Part shown: positions 23,501 through 34,310 of the stretch, piece by piece | Layout: each line of letters begins with the position of its first letter | How positions within the stretch are numbered: the stretch's first letter is position 1 | Origin: Mixophyes australis | Lineage: Eukaryota; Chordata; Amphibia; Anura; Limnodynastidae | Direction: 5' to 3' | NCBI GenBank assembly: GCA_036250195.1 | Contig: JAVHZZ010000003.1 | Location: forward strand, 16,413,004-16,477,003 | Length of the DNA stretch: 64,000 nucleotides | Translations under genes and position numbers: made by a program | Notes under the pieces: generated by a model | The model's input: only the letters and a program-made list of their open reading frames with translations | Told to the model about the DNA's origin: nothing | Databases searched by the model: none

Positions 23501-25636
23501 AAAACTTTTTTTATTTGCTGTGCGTTCTGATGGGACTTTATATTAAACATATGTATTGTATGTTATCAGCAGTGTGCTGTGTCTGTATCAATATGGCAAG
23601 TGCCGTATAGGCAGAACATACCTACGTGTGTCCGATTTATGTTCATTTTTTTAAAAAATGCACAATACATTTTTGACAGGATGGACATCTTGTGCCACCC
23701 TATGGTGTTGCTAGGGACCGGCTGGTCTTGCTGTGCCAGCGTTCCCTGTTTTTGTCTAAATTGCACCCCCTAAATGCAGTAGGAGAGTCTCTGCTGCGAC
23801 CACTCTGCTTCTTCACTGGCACCTAGAACCTTATTCTAGCTGCTACTATACCCCCTTGCTGGGCACCTGGTCTGGTACCCCGACCTCTTCCTTCAGATCA
23901 GGGTTTCTGTAGATGGTTCCCCCTGGACTATCACACTGGCAAGAGCTGCAGGATAGCGGGCAGAATCTTATTAGAAGATGCTGGGTCCCAACCTCAGAAC
24001 AGCCTTAGATTGATCTAATCTGCAGGTCACAGATATTACTGTAGGTATGTAGGCATCAAAGCAGGATCCTTAAGCAGTGATGTCTAATAGCTCAAGAGGT
24101 CCTTACAAGGACGATTTCACACTGGTTTGAGGTACTAGTGATCATCGAGAAGTACAGATGGAATAATGCAATACATGATAAAACAGGGCTCTATACAGTT
24201 TTGGAGACCTAACCTTACAGGAGGTAATCCAACATCCTGCTCCTTTAACCAATCCAGACTTATTCATGCAGCCTGCACTTGAATCAGCCTGAAGGGGTTT
24301 ACACCTCTATACATTGTTGCTAGTGGTAGGTGGGAGTGTACATCCCCCTGTCCAAGAGCTGCCAGGGAGAGGGGGGCTCAACCTTCTCTCCTCCCTGGTA
24401 CCAGAATGTTTAAAACGGGAGATTTATCTTTAAATGTCCCACCTGAAAATACTTCCAGGTACTCTGCACCAGAGTCTGGTGATCCCCTCTGGCGAGGGAC
24501 CAGATCCCGGAGCAGCAATCCCTGGCCGGCTGCTCCTGGAGCTCACTGAGCTTCAGTGTGATTATCAGCATGCTGGAGTTCCACCATCCCCTGTGTCTTG
24601 TAGATTCAATTGAATCCAGGAGAAGCTGCTATAAGGCCCCTCCAGCAGCCACAGAGCTGCCCCTGTTGGCAGAGACTCTCAGGGAGCCCCTGGATCCTTC
24701 TTCATCCAGGGGCTGCTCCTATGCCCCCCTCTGGACCACCATGGATTAGGTAACCCCCCCGGCACCACATTACTCCAGTCCCACAATCAGGGACCGGAGC
24801 TGCAGCAGAAAGCCATGGGATTCCCAAAACCCCACTTGACGACCAGGGAATGGTAGGACCATTCTAATTAAATTTAAACAAACATTTTATTATATAAATT
24901 TTAAATACAAACAATTACACTAGGTGTTGCACGCCGGTTAACTAACGGCACAGCAGTGCCCATACATTACATTAGATATTTCATAAATTAATTTAAACAT
25001 TTAGAACTGAACATTTATGCACTCTTGACGCCTTATCTCAGCCCGTAAAATAATATGAAAACATGATTGTACTTACCTGATCATCAATGTCGGAATGCTG
25101 GCAAGTTGCTTCTTTTGTCCGCGCTCCCCGGCATTGGTGACAGCGAATCAGTACAGATTTGCTGTCAACCAATCAGTGGCCAGGATGGCGCGCCAATTAT
25201 GGCTCTCCTCTGACCGTTTGAATTTTAGCACCATTGCTTCTCCCCTAGACCGAAGCAGTGTGTGGGTAGTTATGCTGAGGAGTAAGTACGGATGATAGGT
25301 GTACTGATCGAGATGCGGTAAGAACTCTGCATCTGTCATTTTCCATAGGCGCCACACTGCATACACCTTCCAGTGAATACAACTCTAATCTCAGACCGAA
25401 TAACCATTTTATTGTGTTTTTCACCAATAGCAGCCTACTTTTTTTTACTTTGCATTAGATGTGCTTACCAGTAGTCTGTTGCCCCAGAATTTCTGCACAG
25501 TTATTGTTGCTTTGTACTCAAAGGTCAGACCACACAAGAGATAGCAAACTAAGGGAAATGAATTTAGGTCTGTAACAAAATACTTTTAAATTTAATTCTA
25601 AACATTGTTTAACTTCAGTGCTAGACATGTAATTCC
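20580..25636. other. 5 kb without a recognisable gene
   Basis: 20580-21400 may be the rest of the Penelope-like 3' region. 21730-23000 holds ORFs of under 100 codons and LTR-looking text on the minus strand, without ends I can define. 23400-23530 is very AT-rich. 23800-24800 is a moderately GC-rich, probably repeat-derived stretch. 24880-25440 includes minus-strand splice-donor-like text (GGTAAGTAC at 25066-25074), possibly from a decayed DNA transposon. Nothing here is supported as a host gene. Confidence 0.4.
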
Positions 25637-25644
25637 TGAAAGTT

Positions 25645-27412
25645 CAGGCCTGGCGCTTCCATTAGGCAGCATTAGGCAGCTGCCTAGGGCATGGGACCTG
25701 GAGGGTGCCGCAGACAAGTTTTTTTAAATGAAAAAATTATACAATAGACTTTCTTCATTGTTTTGCGGCGGCCAGCAGCTGTTTTAATGTGCCGGCAGTT
25801 CTCTCCCTGACAGACTGTCAGAGATGTCAGTCTGTCAGTGTGAGACACCGCCGACATATTGAAACAACTGCTGGCCGACACAAAACAATGATCACACTGT
25901 CTGTCACTGACAGACAGTGTGTATAAAGTTATTTGCAGGACCTGCCCTCTCCCCTTCCACGAAGCTGTGCTCCGCTCCACCCCCCCACCCTCTGAGAAGA
26001 AGGTGAGGAGCAGCCATTGCTGAACTGACAGAGAGTGGGTCCTCCCTGCATCTACTGCTGTGCTGACCATCCAGGAGGGAAAATAGTTAAGTAAATGTTA
26101 TATTGTAATTAAAATATCTTGCAATATTTTTCTGAGGGAGTGTAGTGGGTATTTAAAATCTATGGGGGGGGGGAGGGGTAGACATCAAAATGTGTAAAAA
26201 TGATCTTTTGGTACTGTATTTTTTTATTTTTAGTATTTATGTATTCTCCCCTGTCTCTCTCATCTACCCCCTGTGCCACTTTCTCCTCTGTCCCTCTCAT
26301 CTACCCCCCTGTGCCACCTTCTCCCATGTCCCTCTCATCTACCCCACCTGTGCCACCTTCTCCCCTAACCCTCTCATCTACCCCTCCTGTGCCACCTTCT
26401 CCCCTGTCCCTCTCATCTACCTCCCCTTGGGGCACCTTCTCCCCTGTCCCTCTCATCTACCCCCCTGTGCCACCTTCTCCCCTGTCCCTCTCATCTACCC
26501 CACCTGTGCCACCTTCTCCCCTAACCCTCTCATCTACCCCACCTGTGCCACCTTCTCCCCTGTCCCTCTCATCTACCTCCCCTTGGGGCACCTTCTCCCC
26601 TGTCCCTCTCATCTACCCCCCTGTGCCACCTTCTCTCCTGACCCTCTTATCTACCCCCTGTGACACCTTCTCCCCTGTCCCTCTCATCTACCCCCCCTGC
26701 TTGGGCCACCGTCTTCCCTGTCACTCTCATCTACCCCCCCTGTGCCACCTTCTCCCCTGTCCTTCTCATCTACCCACCTGCACCATATTCTCCCCTATTC
26801 CTCTTACTTGTCCTCCTGCAGCCCACTTCCAGCAATGGGTATATCTGTGTTTAAAAATCCAAATTTATATAGTGTATGTTGTGTAAAGTACAGAAAATAG
26901 AAAATTTGTCATTTTCACATTCATAATCTATGATTTATATTTTTCTCCACATAGTTAGCTTCTATTGCTGTGCAAAAATACAGGTGTAGCTGAGGGCTTT
27001 TATATTTCTTCCCTACAGTCAGAGAAATTTGTATAGGTTACACCTGTATTTTTAAGGCTACCAGCTGCACAGCAATGCAAAAGATTGACGTGGCTAAAAA
27101 TATAAGTCATAGCTTAAATTATAATATATATTATTATATTAGCAAGTAACTTTAATTAAATTAGAGCTGTTACTGCAGTAACTTGACATCGGGCAGAAGT
27201 GGAGCTTGGACACTGTTGAAAGCATCAGGTATCAGTGCATCTGGACTGCAGCCTTGCCAGCCAGAAGAAGGCAAGTGTTATTTTTTTACACTCCATCTTG
27301 AACCAAATACTGCAATATTTATTTATATATTGTTTGTTTTAGACCACCAGAGTATGGGGGGGGGTTGGCAGAAGCTTTGCCTTGGGTGACTAGAGACCTT
27401 GCACCAGCCCTG
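25645..27412 (+). mobile_element. hAT-like non-autonomous element carrying a minisatellite
   Basis: The left end CAGGCCTGGCGC and right end GCACCAGCCCTG are inverted copies, flanked by TGAAAGTT (25637-25644) and TGAACGTG (27413-27420), matching at 6 of 8 bases. No transposase is seen. The interior holds a CT-rich minisatellite (26240-26800) and an imperfect hairpin (about 26974-27072) whose arms share GCTGTGCA...ATACAGGTGTA. Confidence 0.55.
26240..26800 (+). repeat. CT-rich minisatellite, ~37-39 bp x about 14
   Basis: Units read CCCCTGTCCCTCTCATCTA followed by CCCCxCTGTGCCACCTTCT with small changes. A group of about 225 bp (26360-26580 against 26480-26700) is itself repeated, so there is higher-order structure. 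It follows a poly-G tract at 26164-26173. The proline/serine-rich open frames across it are artefacts of the repeat. Confidence 0.9.
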
Positions 27413-27430
27413 TGAACGTGACATAATAAC

Positions 27431-27942
27431 TAGAGATGCTCCGGCTCGGTTTTCCGAAAACCGAGCCCACACGAATTTAGCAGATGTGAGTACTGAGTCG
27501 AGCCGGCTAAGTACTTTTGCACACCCTCGGAACTGAAATCAAGGAAAACATCATTGTTGCATGGTTGAATCTTGCGAGTTTTGGATTCTATAAGTAAGGC
27601 CCTCCCCAGAAGATCCAACTCAATTGCTCACACAGAAACAGGGGTAGCAGTGTTCTTGTCATTCTCCATTCTCGAGTGACATTGCTCAGTGCCATTGCTC
27701 ATACAGAAAGAGGAGGGGTAGCAGTGTTCTTGTCACTTGACAAAAATTGACTGGAAATGACTGGAAATAAATGTTATAAAAGTTAATAACAATGTAGGAT
27801 AAAAAAAAAGCCAAATTATGAGATTTTAGCCTTTTTCAGTGATTTTTTTTTACAAAAATACAGATCCAAAACCTAAACCAAAACACAAAGCTCATACAGA
27901 TCCAAAAGCAAAAGCAAAACACGGGGTCAGTGAACATCTAAA
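27431..27942 (+). mobile_element. Short non-autonomous hAT with perfect 8-bp target duplication
   Basis: The element starts TAGAGATGCTCCGGCTCGG and ends TCAGTGAACATCTAAA. Its flanks are both ATAATAAC (27423-27430, 27943-27950). Its left 180 bp match the left end of the large hAT at 3612, including TTTTCCGAAAACC, GTACTTTTG, CACCCTCGGAACTGA and GATTCTATAAGTA. It is a deletion derivative or MITE of that family. Confidence 0.85.
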
Positions 27943-27958
27943 ATAATAACAACGGTAA

Positions 27959-28396
27959 GGCTGGGTACACACTACAGTGTTTTCAGCCAAGCTTTGTGTC
28001 AATCAGATGATAAGTGAACGTTCGGCCTGATAATGCATTAGTGTGTACACTCCAGCAATGAACGAGGATCATTCCAAAGCACCAACCATCGTTGGTTTGG
28101 TTTGATTGTTCAGAAGAACTATAAATCTTGTTCAGCTATGGAACGACGTCCTTCCAATCCTGCAGTGTGTATCCACTCACGATCAGGATCTCGATAGAGT
28201 TTACAAAATCATGATCTTTTCAGCAGACGGTTATGACAGTTGAAGAGCACAGATCTGAAGGTAAATATTTTAAAATATGTATAGTATGTACACAAGAATT
28301 GGCTTTCTGATCGTGACTATTTTTTTTTCTTCAGTGTTTGGTACATTCGTTGTAGATGACACATTGGCTGGAAAATTCTGTAGCGTGTACCCAGCC
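27959..28396 (+). mobile_element. Harbinger-like MITE with TAA target duplication
   Basis: Terminal repeats GGCTGGGTACACACTACAG and its near-complement CTGTAGCGTGTACCCAGCC (17 to 18 of 19 positions) are flanked by TAA on both sides (27956-27958 and 28397-28399). A three-base TAA duplication is typical of PIF/Harbinger. No coding capacity. The right half of a second copy is at 39050-39228. It ends only 183 bp before the TAS2R start codon. Confidence 0.75.
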
Positions 28397-28579
28397 TAAG
28401 ATGGACACTGTATTAGAAAGTAAAATTTGCACATAGCTTCCTTATTTGTATAAAGATGAACAGCTGCAAATATTTACATTATCATTTGCATCATACAGTG
28501 AAATAAAGAGACCATCCTGTACAGCAGCAACAGCCTGTATTATCTTTCATTTGGACGGATCACTTCTGTCACCGAAGAC

Positions 28580-29536
28580 ATGAATATTTCTGTGAAGGAA
28601 GAAGATATTATACGCCTGAGTCTTTCTGTTGCTCAAGGAATTACCTGTATAGCAGGACTAATAATAAATATATTTATTGTTTCTGTGAATATCATTGATT
28701 GGATGAAAAAAAGACCAGTGACCACTACTGACCAAATAATCACCTGCCTCGGGATCGCAAACATATCCTATCAATCTGTTTGCCTGTTGGACATATTTTG
28801 TCGCTTGTTTCTTATAGAACTGCCTATCATATATCACATAATTGTTGGGTTTTTTCGGCCTTGCTCCTTCTTTACCAGCATCTGGTTATCAACCCTTCTC
28901 TCTGTTGTCTTCTGCTTGAAGATCTCCAACTTCCACAATGTCTTCTATCTACGTCTGAAGAATATTATATTAAAAAGGGTTGTACATCTGATTATTGCTT
29001 CGGTGCTGGTGACCATTTCTTTCACATCAATATTTGTTTTGCTCACTAACATCAAAATTCCTAAGAATTCAGCTAACGAAACATCTAACAGCAATTTAAT
29101 GGCAATACGAAATTATATGTCTTTAACTTGGACTATTATGCCGTTTATCATGGTCATCTTGTCATCAGTGCTTCTTATTTTCTCTCTGTGCCATCACATG
29201 AATAGAATGAGATGTGATAGGACTGTAACAGGACATCTGGACGCCTATTATAAGATCATAAAATTTTCAACTTTCACATCTTTTAGCTATACCTTTTATT
29301 TTGTTATCTTTACAATTATAAGGTTTTATCATAGTTTATTTGGTCTTGCAGGAATGTATGTTGTTATGCATACTTTTCTATCTCTACAATCTATTTATCT
29401 GATCTGTATAACAACCAAACTAAAGAACCGGTTCTCTGATATTCTCCAACATGGAACCAACTGCTTGTTTTATAGGAAACGTTCTCAGGCCAACTCTGGG
29501 GGTACGGTGGAGACAATCACTCAAATTTTTAAATAA
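28580..29536 (+). CDS. Bitter taste receptor, TAS2R family (intact, single exon)
   Basis: A 318-codon uninterrupted frame with the length and layout of a TAS2R: seven hydrophobic helices, a short N-terminus and a short tail, in one exon. These plasma-membrane receptors bind bitter compounds and signal through G proteins such as gustducin in taste and some other epithelial cells. Family marks are: helix 1 GLIINIFIV (26-34); helix 3/loop 2 WLSTLLSVVFCLKISNF (102-118) and LKNIIL (126-131); SLCHHMNRM (202-210) after helix 5; and KLKNRF (280-285) after helix 7. N-glycosylation sites are N2-I-S and N166-E-T in extracellular loop 2, where the family usually has one. The usual helix 7 text HSxxLI is changed to LQSIYLI. 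The start ATG (AAGACATGAAT) is the first in the frame with a full helix 1. The orthologue was not determined. Confidence 0.93.
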   Translation: MNISVKEEDIIRLSLSVAQGITCIAGLIINIFIVSVNIIDWMKKRPVTTTDQIITCLGIANISYQSVCLLDIFCRLFLIELPIIYHIIVGFFRPCSFFTSIWLSTLLSVVFCLKISNFHNVFYLRLKNIILKRVVHLIIASVLVTISFTSIFVLLTNIKIPKNSANETSNSNLMAIRNYMSLTWTIMPFIMVILSSVLLIFSLCHHMNRMRCDRTVTGHLDAYYKIIKFSTFTSFSYTFYFVIFTIIRFYHSLFGLAGMYVVMHTFLSLQSIYLICITTKLKNRFSDILQHGTNCLFYRKRSQANSGGTVETITQIFK

Positions 29537-31374
29537 AGTCCATACAAATAATGGACCATTGTGAGCAATTTGTGATATATAGCATAAAACCAAATTCAAT
29601 ACCTTACTGAGCACGAACTCATAAGACTAAATAACATGATTTATGGGATAATTGTGTCATTTAAAATACAAGTGAAAACATTATTACTCTAAATATGAAA
29701 GAGCGCTGAAAAATAACATATTTACATCAATACGCAGAGCCAAGTGAAGATGTGTCTGAGTTTGCATTAGCATCATATGCTCCTAGTTTACTTTGAGTCA
29801 TCATAATCATAATCAGCGAGTATTTGCAACTAGTCGACAGCTAGTGCAAAAGATATGTCTCCTAACAGGTGTATATGTGTTTGCAGAGTGTGCACGCCTT
29901 TACTGTACTTGACCAACTTCAGAATGCCCCTTCGCTCCCTCTTCTCCAGGTGAAGATGGGCATGCGCGTGCCTACACTCCGAGCATGCACAAAGCAATTT
30001 GCGCAATGCACGCTACACTATCTGTCTTACGTTCCATTCTGAAATCTACAGATGTATGTTAGGTAACCTGGAGATATAGATGGAGCTATTAAGATATAAT
30101 GAGGCTCACAAAGTATTTCTCTATCTATCTCTATCTCTATCACTTATTAACTTACATATATCATAATGAATGATAAATATTGTAAAAACATGTACAATTC
30201 GAATGTAGTAATCACTGGCAAAATACATATTAGACAAGAAGAATTAATTAAATCAATCAATCAAAGAATTGCTCCTGTGCAATATGCAATAAATCTCCCA
30301 TTTATCTGCATTGTCAATTTGTCCATTTGCAATCACCTGCTTGATCCTTCATAAATACCATAAATTAATGGGATAGTTGATCCATAATCCTGAAGATCTA
30401 TTGGCAAATAAATGTTACAGAAGATCCTACTGTCTGGAGAAGACTGGTTCTGCAAAATGGACCATAATCAGATTCTCTGTTGGGAATCGAAAAATATTTT
30501 GCGTGCCAGTAAATGGGAATAAAGTTTCAGCTGGCAGTGGATGTAATTATATAATATTTTCATGCAGCACTTGTTAATATGATATAGATAATAAGATTCT
30601 TGAATAAAAATGTGGACACAAGAGATGATGTTAGTTATGACGACTCAACAACATTTAACGGAACAGTTCTCATCAGCAGCATTATCTTGGATGTTTTTTT
30701 ATATACTGCATTTGTACTTGGGACATTTGTCTGGATAAAGAAATTCAAAGTTGATATTTAAGTCTTCAAGAAGGATTAAGAATTAATATCAATGCAGATT
30801 ACAAGGCAGATTACTGCCCAACTGGGTTGCTGTAATAATTGGACTTGAGGAACTTTATGCTCTGAAATTAAGAACAGCAATCTGAAATAATTGATTAAAT
30901 TTCCCAGTTAGGCCCCAGGTTGGTAAGTACACATTCCCATATTCAATATTATTGGATAGCAAGACAGGCGGCAATATGACTAAATCTGATAATAAATGTG
31001 AGACTGATCTTTACAATTCAGGCAGTTTTGTGAAGCAGTGAGCATGGTGCCAAGCATGTATACTGGGCACACAGCTACTCTGATTGCAAGCTTATTTGGG
31101 CAGGTCCATATTTACATTGTGTTTCATGTCATTATATTTAATTTGTTTGTATTATAAGCCCTTCAAGGTTCAGAGTAGCGTAAAGGTTAAACGATAATAA
31201 TAATTGACAACAGCTTAGTCGGACTAGACAGGATTGCTGTGAGTATAGTTATATCAACTTCTGAGTGATCTTTTTCATTTTTTTTTTTTTTTAATGACAC
31301 AATGAAAAATTATATTATATTGCTGCAATGTGCTTTTAGGCATCTTCAGTTATATGACCGTTCTCATTCAGCTG
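29537..31374. other. 1.8 kb downstream of TAS2R, no supported gene
   Basis: AT-rich. A short (TATC)n tract is near 30120-30140. Frames of 60-66 codons at 30166-30577 and a hydrophobic stretch at 30680-30750 have no recognised match. A poly-T run lies at 31276-31293. Confidence 0.4.
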
Positions 31375-31399
31375 AGGTACAATCTGAAGTAAAACAGAT

Positions 31400-31600
31400 T
31401 ATAAAAGGTAGAGTAGTGATGGACAAAGCCAATGTCAATGGATTGGAGAAGGTATAATAGTGATGGACAAAACCAATGTCAAGGGATTGGAGAAGGTATA
31501 ATAGTGTGGGACAAAGTCGAAATCAAGGGATTAGAGAAGGTTGAATAGTGATGGACAAAGCCAAGACCAAAGGATTGGAGAAGGTAGAATAGTGGGGGAT
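31400..31600 (+). repeat. Minisatellite, ~51 bp x 4
   Basis: Four units of about 51 bp repeat TAGTGATGGACAAAGCCAA and GGATTGGAGAAGGTATAA with few changes. It sits right before the first recognisable retroviral pol text at 31620. Confidence 0.85.
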
Positions 31601-33517
31601 GATAGGTAGAATCGTAATTTACAGTCTAACAAAACAAGTTTCCTTTCTGGGAATCAATGTTACATCTGATGGGAGAACATTATCAACAGATAACGGAAAA
31701 ACCACAATTTATCTACCTCTTCCTGTCAGTATACCTACAATGAGATCCTTCCTGGGGTTGGTAAATTATTTTAGGGCTTCCATTGCTGATTTTTTAGATT
31801 TCTGTACAAGGCTCACCCCGTGTAGGTTTTTGTCTGTACATATTGTGTCTCCAAAAGAGGCCACAATCTGTTTCATTCTTGTGATGTAAAATCTACACAA
31901 TATGCTGAGCTGTTGGCAATAGCACATGCCTTGGAGTTATTCCAAGACCACCAAAATTAAAATAACAGTGCACTGTGACTCAGCATGGGTGTGTAATGCT
32001 CTTACTGAATTTCTGCCCTTTTGGCACAGTCATTAGTATACCTCATCTGATGGAAGCCCTCTTAAATATGCAGACCTCCTTCAGTACATTGTCTCCTTAG
32101 CACAGAGCCTCGCCCATATCCCCTGGGTCTGAAAAGTCAAAGGCCAATCACATGCATCACCATACCATGAACAGAATGAAATGTATGAGCTGTTAGCCAT
32201 CTAAGGGGCACAAGAGGGGGGTCTGTGGAAAATACCTAATGCAAGCACACAGCCAAAAGTGTGTCCTCTTGTATGTGCAGTGACAAAAAGGCCAGAAGTG
32301 ATAAAAGCATCAGACATATCAGAGATCCAAATGCAGGACCCTGAAATTAAAGAAACCATACAAAAGTTGAGAAATGAGGAGTTGAATTTAACAGAGGGAA
32401 ACACATTGGCAAAACACACACAAAATCTGACATTGACCAATGACAAGGAAATACTTATCCACAATGGGGAAGATACAACATGGGTGGTTCCAAAAGAGTA
32501 CAGGCATGAAATGATATATCTGGTACATTACCTCCTCCACAAGTGAACACCAAAGGTTAAAAAATATTTAAAAGAGGCTAAAGACAGTAGGTTGGTGGCC
32601 AGACATAGGAGAAGATGTACGGCAATACTGTGACAACTGTGTGGTATGTGCCCAAGTTACCCAGCACCTAGGATGATCATTGCTACCCTTAGAATCCAAA
32701 GGACTGAAGAACCCTGGAATGCCCAACAAATTTACTAAATGGGCCAAAAATAATAGATATGTGTAGGTTGTAATTGATCTGTTTTCAACATGGGTAGAAA
32801 TCTTCCCCACTAAAAGTAGCCCAGATCTGAGCATGGTGGGATCTCTCAACATCAGTTGAATCAGATCAAGGTTCACATTTCACAAGTAGTGTGATGCAAA
32901 CGTGCCTGAGAATGGGAATGTAGGACAGTTTTCATAATCCTTATCACCCTGAATCCTCTGGACAGGTTGAATGTTTCACCAGCGGGTTAAAACTATGCTG
33001 ATAAAGTTTTGTTAACATAAATAGTAAGAGCTTGGACAATTTGTTACCCCTAGTCAATGACTCTAAGGACCACAATGACGATAAGGGCCACGCTGTTGTC
33101 AACCCCCTTTGAATTAATGATAGGCAGACAAATGAGGCTACCAGAACATTTATGGATAGATCTGCACAACCCTACTATTGATAGACTGTCAATGACCCAG
33201 TACCTTATAAAATTGGTAAATGCACTCATAGAGGGTCATCTGTTTGCAGCACAACAGAAAGCCCAGAAAAAGTAAAAGCTCACTTGGACAAGGAAGTAAG
33301 GGAAATATGTTGGGAAGTGAAAGAAAAGTTCATGCTTTTAGAATTTCGCGCCAGAGAACATGGCCTGGGCAAGAAATTGAAAGGACTATTTTCAATCATG
33401 GATAGAATAAGCCCCTCAGTATACAAAATAAGGATCAAAGATACAAAGAAAGTGCAGGACAAGTGGGTACAGCCCAATGAAATTAAATTGTACAAAGGAG
33501 AGTGGACAACTGAATAA
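31599..33517 (+). pseudogene. Endogenous retrovirus pol remnant (RT end, RNase H, integrase)
   Basis: 5'-truncated and full of stops. The first frame (31599-31890) contains SFLGINVTSDGR and MRSFLGLVNYFR, the RT connection region of retroviruses. An RNase H piece with AQYAELLAIAHALEL lies at about 31897-31945. Integrase pieces follow: the zinc pair CDNCVVC (32630-32650), a DLFSTWVEIFP core stretch near 32775, SDQGSHF near 32860 and the SGQVE stretch near 32958. The C-terminal parts are at 33057-33275 (PFELMIGRQMRLPE) and 33284-33517. The order RT-RH-IN followed by an env region shows a true retrovirus and not a gypsy element. It looks gamma/epsilon-like, with low certainty. Confidence 0.8.
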
Positions 33518-34310
33518 CTGTTCTACTGTTCCTCATCTTCTTTTTTCCACAGGAAATGAGAATCCCAACTTTGTTCCTATCCATTTTGGTGAACATCGAG
33601 ATCCAGTGCACCAGCTAAATTAATATTTTAATTCTGGTGGAAGGAAATCCAATCTGGTGTAAAGAAGGAGAATCCATCGTACTTCCAGTGTCAACCTCTT
33701 TTCCTGGTTCTCTGATAAACAATGTACAATACATATATGAATAACTGTTCTCCTTTTCCTCATCATCTTCTTTCCACAGGAAAATGAGAATTCCAACTTT
33801 GTTCCTATCCGTATTGATAAACATCCAGATCCGGGGCACCACAAAATCAATATTTCAATTCAAGTGGAAGCAAATCCAATATGGTGTAAAGAGGGAGAAT
33901 CCATCCTCCTTCCAGTGTCAATCAAAGGCAAAACTGGGGAACAAGTATCCTGGTGGGGCCCAGCAGAGAAAAAAATAGTACAAAGAGTACATGTGTTTCC
34001 AAATGGATCATTATTGCTTAGTAACGCAAAATATATTGACATAGGAACCTGGACATACAATTTCATCATTCCCATTCCCACCTATGAAAATTCAACTACA
34101 GTAAAGAGATGTTATGTTCCTGGAAACATCACAGAAAACGTGTCCCGGGAAGTATACCATACTGCATTGTTTACCAAAACAACAATAGGGGAAATACTGC
34201 CATCTGCTGCAACATTTGAATGCCCAGAAATAAGTAAAGGACCCACTAGTGGTCTCACGGCCACCTCCATTCCCGGTTCCTTGATAAACAATGTACAATA
34301 CATACATGTG
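33508..34310 (+). repeat. Tandem duplication of the retroviral env leader (copies 33508-33737 and 33738-34310)
   Basis: Both copies begin TGAATAACTGTTCT, pass a pyrimidine tract ending in TTTCCACAGG, then an ATGAGAATxCCAACTTTGTTC start, and later share TTCCAGTGTCAA and TTGATAAACAATGTACAATA. The first copy lacks about 350 bp present in the second between those last two marks. The TTTCCACAG sites look like splice acceptors for env mRNA. Confidence 0.8.

Noticed and set aside
26190..26886. Two long proline/serine-rich open frames (157 and 228 codons)
   Set aside because: They lie across the CT-rich minisatellite; both frames stay open because the repeat lacks stop triplets. There is no domain or start context.
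30166..30760. Short frames with a possible transmembrane stretch (about 30680-30750), looking faintly like a receptor or Ig-type gene
   Set aside because: Frames are under 70 codons, broken by stops, and without conserved cysteine spacing; no family could be named.
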